From Aliivibrio fischeri (GTDB taxonomy: Bacteria > Pseudomonadota > Gammaproteobacteria > Enterobacterales > Vibrionaceae), in NCBI GenBank assembly GCA_038993745.2, contig CP160630.1, positions 1 through 64,000 of the forward strand: a DNA stretch of 64,000 bases. The letters are read 5' to 3'. Made by a program: the position numbers and the translations under genes. Positions 57,865-64,000 of this stretch are shown in pieces (position 1 is the first letter of the stretch; each line of letters starts with the position of its first letter). The notes under the pieces were generated by a model. It was not told where the DNA came from. It did not search any database and was given only the letters and a program-made list of their open reading frames with translations.

Positions 57865-58277
57865 AGGTCATTTCTCTTTTGAGTGTTGTATCGCAAGATT
57901 ATGCGCGTTTTTGAGGAAAATACTATATTAATAAAGTTATTAGCCTGAAAAGTAGGACTTTATTTTCTCTCGCAACCATATATTTGCAGGGCTTTGTCGC
58001 TCTCGATTATGAGTTAATAATCCTGGCATGCTGTGTTAAATACAGTTTCATGAATGTACCGCTATGTGTCAATGCGCTAAATTAGCCCCATACCAATACG
58101 AATTCCCAAAGAGGCGTTAGGTTTACCATTTTGAAAATGGTGATGGTTCGTGATCATTGATGATAAGAACGTTATTCATAGCTAATTACTCCGCAAAAAA
58201 TAGGTTGGATACACAAATCGAAAAGGCTTTTTGACGCCACTTTGTTTTGTTGAAAACTACCCATAGGTCTGGGATAT
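57865..58277. other. Intergenic region, nothing recognised
   Basis: About 410 bp with more even base composition than most gaps here. A short inverted repeat ccattttgaaaatgg lies near 58126. No open gene or repeat was recognised; the sequence could be remains of a lost gene. Confidence 0.4.
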
Positions 58278-59069
58278 CTAAAACTTCAAAGTCTCACCAT
58301 CAGCAGGAATAAGGGTTTTATCTGACAAACCGTTTTTATTAATTGCTTCTTTAAGAATTGGTCGAGTTACTGCACAGTGATTGAGTGCCTCCATATGGTT
58401 CGCAATGACCTTATTAGGGGAAAGGTGAATAAACTCCATAACCTCTTCAATAGACATTAATAACGGTTGACCAACGTCCATACGAGCACGACCTGCCGCG
58501 ACTACTGTGATATCAGGTTTCAACTCAGTCAATGCTCGTTTTACATCATCGGTTAGAACTGTATCACCGCTAATGTAAATAGAAGGCTCATTGGGGAGCT
58601 CCAAGAAAAATCCAACACCATTAGCCATTACCTTGTGAATCCATCCATGACCGTGCAAAGCCGGAACCGCGGTGAGCTTTCCGTCTAGAAAGTCGATAGT
58701 TTGCCAGTCTTCAATTCCCCAATTTACCGTTAAGTCGTATTTTTCTAGGTAAGCCTTATCTTTGGCTGGTGTCGCAACTGGGATATTACGACTTGTTAAA
58801 AATGCCTCACCTGCCGGATCTAGGTGATCTCCATGTTGTAATGCCTTGATACCAAATGTTTGACTGTGAGTAATTAAGGTATGAGTAACTTTGTTTAGTA
58901 GCTCATCGGCATTACTTGGCATCTCAACGGTTGGATTTTTCGCGGCCTTAGCCTTAATTACTGAAAAGGGAGGCATAGAGCCTTTTTTTCCCAACATAGG
59001 ATCAATAAGGATAAATCTTTCGCCAGATTCAATAATAAATGTTGCGCTACGTAGGTGGTGGATCTTCAT
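58278..59069 (-). CDS. Metallo-beta-lactamase-fold hydrolase (UlaG-like)
   Basis: The 263-residue protein has the UlaG-like fold: LRSATFIIESGERFILIDPML, then HSQTFGIKALQHGDHLDP in place of the usual HxHxDH, IYISGDTV, and IANHMEALNHC. The metal motif is altered (QHGDHLD retains an Asp-His pair), so activity may differ. No signal peptide. It is divergent from the GlxA-type regulator, which may control it. Confidence 0.85.
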   Translation of the reverse strand: MKIHHLRSATFIIESGERFILIDPMLGKKGSMPPFSVIKAKAAKNPTVEMPSNADELLNKVTHTLITHSQTFGIKALQHGDHLDPAGEAFLTSRNIPVATPAKDKAYLEKYDLTVNWGIEDWQTIDFLDGKLTAVPALHGHGWIHKVMANGVGFFLELPNEPSIYISGDTVLTDDVKRALTELKPDITVVAAGRARMDVGQPLLMSIEEVMEFIHLSPNKVIANHMEALNHCAVTRPILKEAINKNGLSDKTLIPADGETLKF

Positions 59070-59183
59070 AATGCCTCTCTAAACTCACTAACAAGCCATG
59101 TTCTCTATGATATTTAGTATGCTATTTTCCAGTTTCTTGTGATACTGTCTTGAAAGTCAATATTCGCGCAAATCGAGACGCTT

Positions 59184-60149
59184 ATGAACAAATCAAGCGA
59201 GCTAATTAAAATTACGATGGTAGCCTTTGAAGGCATCAGTGCTTTTCATCTCTCTGTGCCTTGTCTGGTGTTTCAAGATATCTTTTTCGGTCAGCAGGTT
59301 CGGTTTGACTTGAGGATCTGTTGCGAAAACAGCTTGCAGTTTGAAACAAGCTCTGGATTTGGTGTGGTGGTAGATAGTGATTTAAGTGCTATCCAAGAAG
59401 CTGATATTATAATTATTCCAAGCTGGCCAAATGACTTGCCAGAGCCAAGTGAGCGACTTATAGAGGCGTTAATAGAGCATCATAATAAAGGGAAGTTGCT
59501 GGTAGGACTTTGCCTTGGTTCTTATGTTCTCGCGTGTGCTGGCGTTCTCGATGGCAAACGAGCCACAAGCCATTGGGCGTTTTCCGAACAATTTCAGCAG
59601 CAATTTCCTAAGGTGGATTTTGACCCAAACCCTCTATTTGTTGAACATGAGACTATCATTACCTCTGCTGGAGTAGCCGCTTCACTCGATTGTTGTCTAC
59701 ACATAGTGCGCCGTTTGTGTGGTAGTGAGCTTGCGAATGATCTCGCACGTAAGATGGTGACTGCGCCATCTCGTACAGGTGGACAGCAGCAATATATACC
59801 AGCACCAGTCAACATAAAACCTCTTACAGAGACAAGTATCAGCCTTGTGATTGAGCTGGTTGAGCAGAGCCTTAATCAGTCTCATTCACTAGATGAAGTT
59901 GCTGAGCGCTGTGCGATGAGTAAACGTACTTTTACACGCCAGTTTAAATCCACCTATGGCTGTACATTTGGTGAATGGCTGCAAAATCGACGTTTGGTGC
60001 TTAGCCAGCGTCTATTAGAAACCACGAAACTATCGATACCTCAAGTTGCAGAGCAAGCGGGTTTTGGCTCTGATAGTGTATTCAGAAAGCACTTTAAATC
60101 TGCTTTTCATGTATCGCCGGTTCAGTGGCGCACGACTTTCAAGCAATAG
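59184..60149 (+). CDS. GlxA-type AraC regulator with DJ-1/PfpI domain
   Basis: The 321-residue protein has an N-terminal DJ-1/PfpI domain (about 8-190) with the elbow GLCLGSYVLA and the ATSHWAF motif, and a C-terminal AraC double helix-turn-helix (SLDEVAERCAMSKRTFTRQFK, VAEQAGFGSDSVFRKHFK). It is divergent from the metallo-hydrolase gene 114 bp away and likely regulates it. ATG 59184 is the start. Confidence 0.92.
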   Translation: MNKSSELIKITMVAFEGISAFHLSVPCLVFQDIFFGQQVRFDLRICCENSLQFETSSGFGVVVDSDLSAIQEADIIIIPSWPNDLPEPSERLIEALIEHHNKGKLLVGLCLGSYVLACAGVLDGKRATSHWAFSEQFQQQFPKVDFDPNPLFVEHETIITSAGVAASLDCCLHIVRRLCGSELANDLARKMVTAPSRTGGQQQYIPAPVNIKPLTETSISLVIELVEQSLNQSHSLDEVAERCAMSKRTFTRQFKSTYGCTFGEWLQNRRLVLSQRLLETTKLSIPQVAEQAGFGSDSVFRKHFKSAFHVSPVQWRTTFKQ

Positions 60150-60212
60150 TATTCATTTCATTGAGGGCGAATCTTAACATCTATTATCCCAACGCCTTAA
60201 ATCGTGTTAGCC

Positions 60213-60290
60213 CTAAACCTCTCCAGTCACCGCATATTGGCCTTCAATTACTACCTTCAGTTTCTTCTCTAATATCTCAAACACAATCAA
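60213..60290 (-). pseudogene. Remnant of a second Set-type transporter gene, C-terminus only
   Basis: On minus, the 25 codons LIVFEILEKKLKVVIEGQYA...TAG match the last residues of the Set-type exporter at 54095 (LIVFEVLEKKQKIKIEGQ). No further match was recognised upstream. It is the tail of a gene otherwise deleted. Confidence 0.7.
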
Positions 60291-60427
60291 CCTATTTGCA
60301 AAACGGGCGCTTTTTGCTCCTAAGCGATTTAACATTCTTTGACAGATAGCGCTTACACGATTAGCCTGAGAGTCTCTTGATTGGATGGCCTTTTGTTTGT
60401 CGTTTTAAAATGCAGTAGGGAAGCGGA

Positions 60428-61267
60428 ATGAATTTAAATTTTATCAAACATTTTCTGGCAGTGTATGACTTTGGTAGCGTGACAAAAGCGGCGGATTATT
60501 TAAATATTACGCAGCCCTCAATGAGCAGTGCGATCAAAAAATTTGAAGAGAGTTACGGGCAGCCATTATTTCTAAAAGTAGGGCGCTCTCTTGAGCCTAC
60601 CGATGCCGCCCATTCATTAGCTTATCAAGTTCGACCTATCATGGATCAATTAGTCATGGCGTTGGAATCTCCACGTCGTTTAATAGTGAGTGCGCCAGAA
60701 ATCGTATTGCAATCTCTGCCTGATATGGACGATGCTTTGCTGACAGAAAGCCCAGCGGTTGAGTACCAAATGCTAGATAAAATTCGCTCTGGTGAAGTGG
60801 ATATATTGATTGATGATATTACGGTAACGGACTACACCTTTGTGACTGAAAGTTTAGGCAAAATGGATATCGCTTTTGCGTGTCGAAACGATCATCCGAC
60901 TATCCTTGGTCATTCATTAAGTTTAGAGCAATTTAACCAAGCTGAGCATGTTATGCTTAAACTGAAAAATGAGAATGTGGGCGCGTTTGAAACTCGTCCT
61001 GATGAGATATTTGAGCGTAACATCGTTCGTGAAGTGAGTGGGCCATCTAACTTATTGTTGAGTGTGAGGAATACGGATGCGATCTGCATTGTGGCTGAAA
61101 GTATGTTTGGTTTAGCTCAAGAGCTTGGTTTAAAGGTATTAGAGTCTCCTTTTCCATTACAGCCCTATGAGATAAAGCTGATTTACCACCGTCGTAATAT
61201 CACCAATAAAACGCATAAATACATACGTGAACAGATCAAATCAAGGCTGAGTGAACTTCATCAATAA
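60428..61267 (+). CDS. LysR-family transcriptional regulator
   Basis: The 279-residue protein has a LysR winged helix (FGSVTKAADYLNITQPSMSSAIKKFEE) and a short substrate domain. It is some 20-30 residues shorter than usual in the linker after the helix region. It reads towards the convergent uhpC gene, with a 28-codon open frame between. Its target is unknown. Confidence 0.9.
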   Translation: MNLNFIKHFLAVYDFGSVTKAADYLNITQPSMSSAIKKFEESYGQPLFLKVGRSLEPTDAAHSLAYQVRPIMDQLVMALESPRRLIVSAPEIVLQSLPDMDDALLTESPAVEYQMLDKIRSGEVDILIDDITVTDYTFVTESLGKMDIAFACRNDHPTILGHSLSLEQFNQAEHVMLKLKNENVGAFETRPDEIFERNIVREVSGPSNLLLSVRNTDAICIVAESMFGLAQELGLKVLESPFPLQPYEIKLIYHRRNITNKTHKYIREQIKSRLSELHQ

Positions 61268-61415
61268 TTCATAGATAAAAACTATATATCGCATAGTTAA
61301 TGGTCAATAGTTTCTCGTTATCAATCATCATAATATTACCTAATTGCAATCTAATTCATTAATCTTTAATGGAAAATTGAATTGATTTTAACGATAGGTA
61401 AACCGGAGTTATTTG

Positions 61416-61502
61416 ATGAAATTTGATAAAGATGTTGTTATTCCTCGTACATTAATTGCCACTATTATCGCTGTTTTAATTATTGCTCCTAACGTAGGGT
61501 AA
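61416..61502 (+). CDS. Very small membrane peptide (28 residues), tentative
   Basis: ATG 61416 lies 7 bp after GGAG. The peptide is MKFDKDVVIPRTLIATIIAV followed by a short hydrophobic end, with one membrane helix. It may be a real small membrane protein or the surviving start of a lost transporter gene. It lies between the LysR gene and the end of uhpC. Confidence 0.42.
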   Translation: MKFDKDVVIPRTLIATIIAVLIIAPNVG

Positions 61503-61536
61503 GCATTTTTTATATTTGAGATGAAAAGAACTGCTG

Positions 61537-62888
61537 TTATAAGCGCACTCTTGTTTCAATCGGTTTTTGAGGTGATTGAGCTTGTAAAAAGGGCAGAAGT
61601 AGTAACCCTATGACAGCAGCACAAGTCGAAATGGTGATAAAGAACCCTGTCCATCCATAGGTTTCTAAAATCACCGCTAATGGGTAGCCTGAAAGCGCTG
61701 CCCCATATAAGCAAATAATCCAACAAACCCTGTAGCGGCGCCTGCCGAGTCTTTATGTGAGCATTCAGCCGCAGCCATACCAATTAACATTTGTGGTCCA
61801 AAAACAAAGAAACCAACAGAAAACAGCCCAGCAGCTTGAAACACAAAATTGGTTAACGGCATAAGCCATAACGCTGAAACGGAAAGAAAAATACCAATAG
61901 CGAACAAAATGTTCATTGGTCCACGATTGCCCCCAAAGAGCTTGTCAGAACCCCATCCAGCAACAAGAGATCCCACAAAACCGCCAATTTCAAATAGGGA
62001 TAATGCGGCATTTGCATTAATTAAGCTGTAGTTGTGTTCTTCTGTGAGATACAGGTTTCCCCAGTCATTGACTGCGGTTCTTACGATGTAAACCAATACA
62101 TAGCTAAAAGCGAGTAACCAAATGTACTTATTACTAAACACATAGGTTTTTAGAATCTCTCGATAGCTTAACCCTTGACCATGGTTTTCTTGTGCGAGCT
62201 CCAGTGGATCATTACGCCATTTTCCTACACTAGGTAAGCCCATGGTGGTGGGTTTATCACGTAGACGCCAACATACAATCAGTCCAATTGCGACACCAAT
62301 CATACCCGGTAAGATAAAACCTTCTCGCCAGCTGTAATGAAGGGTTAAATAGCCTACAAGAATAGGAATTAACGCCCCACCAATGTTGTGTGCTGTGTTC
62401 CATATTGCCCAACGGAATCCTCTTTCAGAACGAGAGTACCAAGTGGTGAGGAGTTTTGAACATGAAGGCCAACCCCAGCCTTGAAACCATGCATTAAGTA
62501 CCCACAGAGAGATAAAAGCCGCTAACGAGCTAGAGAAGCCAAAAGCAATGTTAATGAGTCCTGTGGCAATTAATCCTAGTCCCATAAAATAACGAGGGTT
62601 AGAGCGGTCAGAAATGGTGCCCGAAAGAAACTTTGATAATCCATACGAGATATAGAAAAGAGTGCCGATTAAACCGAGATCACCTTTATTAAGCCCTAAA
62701 TCGGTGATCATAGCAGGAGCGGCGTAGTTAAAAGTTTTACGAGTGAAGTAAAAACCAGCATACCCAATGTACATGCCGATCATGATATGTAAACGCCAAT
62801 AGCGATAACTTTCGTTCACTTGAGTATCACTAAGCGTGTTGTCATTTGATGTGGTTGAGCGTAAAAATCCAAACATAGTAATACTCAC
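61537..62888 (-). pseudogene. uhpC: UhpC-like hexose-phosphate sensor transporter, 3' end frameshifted
   Basis: The protein has 12 membrane helices and follows E. coli UhpC closely: YRYWR-HI, GYA-FYFTRK-FN, FFQGWG-like loop, NDWGNLY, GGNRGPMN, MLIGMAAAECSHK. The present frame ends at 61677 after LFAYMGQRF. Adding one G to the G4 run at about 61698-61701 gives AALSGYPLAVILETYGWTGF and continues to TAA at 61537, about 450 residues. UhpC senses external glucose-6-phosphate and activates UhpB. It overlaps uhpB by 4 bp. No uhpT transporter is in the window. Confidence 0.88.
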
Positions 62889-64000
62889 ATTTTTGGTAGT
62901 GCAATGCTAATTTGAGTGCCAGGAATCGAGGTGTTGGAATTGATGACCATTTTCCCTCCGAGTGCTTGAACTCGCTCTTGCATGCCTCTTACTCCCATTC
63001 CATTCATCAAATCTTGAGTTTTAAATCCAATGCCATTGTCGGTAATAAAAAGGCTCACTTGCTCATCAAGAATCAGTTCAATGTTAATCTCACTGGCTTG
63101 TGCGTATTTATAAGCGTTATTGAGTGATTCTTGGCATAAGCGAAAGATAGTGACTTTAAGCGTATCACTTAAGCATGAATAATCACCTTGCCAGTTCAGT
63201 TGTATATCAACGCCGTGATCGGAAAACTCCATTTCACGGATGAGTTGCTCAACGGATTCTTTTAAATCCAAATCATCCAACATTTTGGGTCTTAATTTGG
63301 TTAATAATCGCTTGGTTGTGTCATAGACATTGAGTGAAAGCGTCTCGATAGTATCGGCGCAACGAACACTCATCTCAGCGGCATCAATGCGTTTAATTAT
63401 GCTCGCTTGAGTGCGGATAGCTGTGATGTTTTGGCCTATTTCGTCATGCAATTCACGTGCAATATCACGACGAACCGATTCTTCAGCTGTAATTAATTGG
63501 CGTGATAGATTTTGATTACGAGACAGTTCATTACGTAATTTTTGATTGAGATCTTTCTGCTTTTGAACTGCTAATCCAAGTAAAATACCCGTAATGGTTT
63601 GGGCTGAAAGCGATAAAAGTAAATCGGTAATTTCAAGTTTAGATACGCCACTGTGAGCGGCAATTAATGCCACGCTATTAAATAATGTCGCTAATAAAGC
63701 CCCTTGCCACCCGTATCGTACCGCAAGCAAAATAATCGGAATTGCCATACAAAAAGGAGCGAAGCGTCTTAACTCATCAGGCAAGCTGGTTTGTATTAAA
63801 ATGCTAGCAACCAACAATAGACTGTATAAAGCGATGTGGCGTATTTTAAATTCAACAGCGGTATTGATGAGGTGGGAACTCAGTGGTGCCCATTTATTTT
63901 GAAATAGATAGTTCCACACTAAATAGCACATCGGAACCAGCATTAACCCGCCTGTAATGCTCACAAGCCATACCATGTAAATGGATGGAACATGAGATCC
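62885..64000 (-). CDS. uhpB: UhpB-like sensor histidine kinase, partial
   Basis: The frame is open to the right edge, so the N-terminus is missing; MVWLVSITGG at 63976 is internal by comparison with E. coli UhpB (about 500 residues). Seen are C-terminal membrane helices of a MASE1-type sensor, a HisKA_3 domain with phosphoacceptor in RRDIARELHDEIGQNITAIR, and an ATPase domain (DNGIGFK, GMGVRGMQERV). It forms a pair with UhpC for hexose-phosphate induction; the regulator UhpA is probably just outside. Confidence 0.93.
   Translation of the reverse strand, partial: GSHVPSIYMVWLVSITGGLMLVPMCYLVWNYLFQNKWAPLSSHLINTAVEFKIRHIALYSLLLVASILIQTSLPDELRRFAPFCMAIPIILLAVRYGWQGALLATLFNSVALIAAHSGVSKLEITDLLLSLSAQTITGILLGLAVQKQKDLNQKLRNELSRNQNLSRQLITAEESVRRDIARELHDEIGQNITAIRTQASIIKRIDAAEMSVRCADTIETLSLNVYDTTKRLLTKLRPKMLDDLDLKESVEQLIREMEFSDHGVDIQLNWQGDYSCLSDTLKVTIFRLCQESLNNAYKYAQASEINIELILDEQVSLFITDNGIGFKTQDLMNGMGVRGMQERVQALGGKMVINSNTSIPGTQISIALPKM

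Noticed and set aside
1..64000. Search for tRNA, rRNA, lux boxes, insertion sequences and prophage genes
   Set aside because: None was recognised by eye on either strand; a tRNA or covariance-model scan was not possible.

Overview
The window looks like the origin end of chromosome II of an Aliivibrio species (A. fischeri / A. logei / A. salmonicida group). This is inferred from a full rctB gene preceded by a recognisable ori2, two perfect parS2 centromere sites, very AT-rich DNA, and a gene set (katA, sodC, AA10 chitin-active LPMO, MsrAB, UhpBC-like sensor) typical of that genus. The exact species cannot be fixed from the sequence alone. No rRNA, tRNA, CRISPR array, insertion sequence or prophage gene was seen.

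Layout. 1-3060: ori2 (parS2, DnaA box, six phased RctB iterons, AT-rich unwinding region with six phased ATCA tetramers) and rctB. 3.3-8.6 kb: ridA-like gene, three outlying iteron-like sites, an AraC-type regulator, a chemotaxis receptor, small hypotheticals, and sodC behind a small gene. 8.9-18.1 kb: a surface-protein region with an OmpA-type barrel overlapping a 14-repeat bacterial-Ig lipoprotein, a decayed third relative, and a second Ig lipoprotein built from almost identical 261-bp repeats. 18.2-20.7 kb: a protein with a Cys-His-Asp transglutaminase-like triad, and a YgiW-type OB-fold protein coupled to an EAL phosphodiesterase. 21-31.5 kb: a glycosidase-like lipoprotein, a small membrane protein, an M20 peptidase, MsrAB, Gfa, patatin, KatA and the chitin LPMO. 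31.7-40.4 kb: YbiT, a DEDDh exonuclease, a LysR regulator with an alkylsulfatase, a SYLF lipoprotein/barrel, and RsgA. 40.9-43 kb: a cholera-cytolysin-like pore-forming toxin with a beta-gamma crystallin tail. 43-64 kb: small membrane proteins, an oligopeptide transporter, a crotonase, LysR/MarR/AraC regulators next to their likely targets, YiaW-YiaV, an old yellow enzyme, sugar-efflux and DMT transporters, and the UhpC-UhpB pair, with uhpB running off the right edge.

Themes. Oxidative and electrophile defence (sodC, katA, msrAB, gfa, OYE, BOF protein), chitin and host-surface interaction (LPMO, Ig lipoproteins, OmpA, cytolysin), and many transporter-regulator pairs.

Quality warning. Ten genes are each broken by one missing base in a mononucleotide run, all with the same sign. 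Adding one base restores a family-like protein every time. This pattern fits homopolymer under-calling in the assembly at least as well as real gene decay. These genes are entered as pseudogene with the repaired reading described. Three small genes shorter than 60 codons with good ribosome-binding sites, and gene remnants at 14.3 and 60.2 kb, are also annotated.
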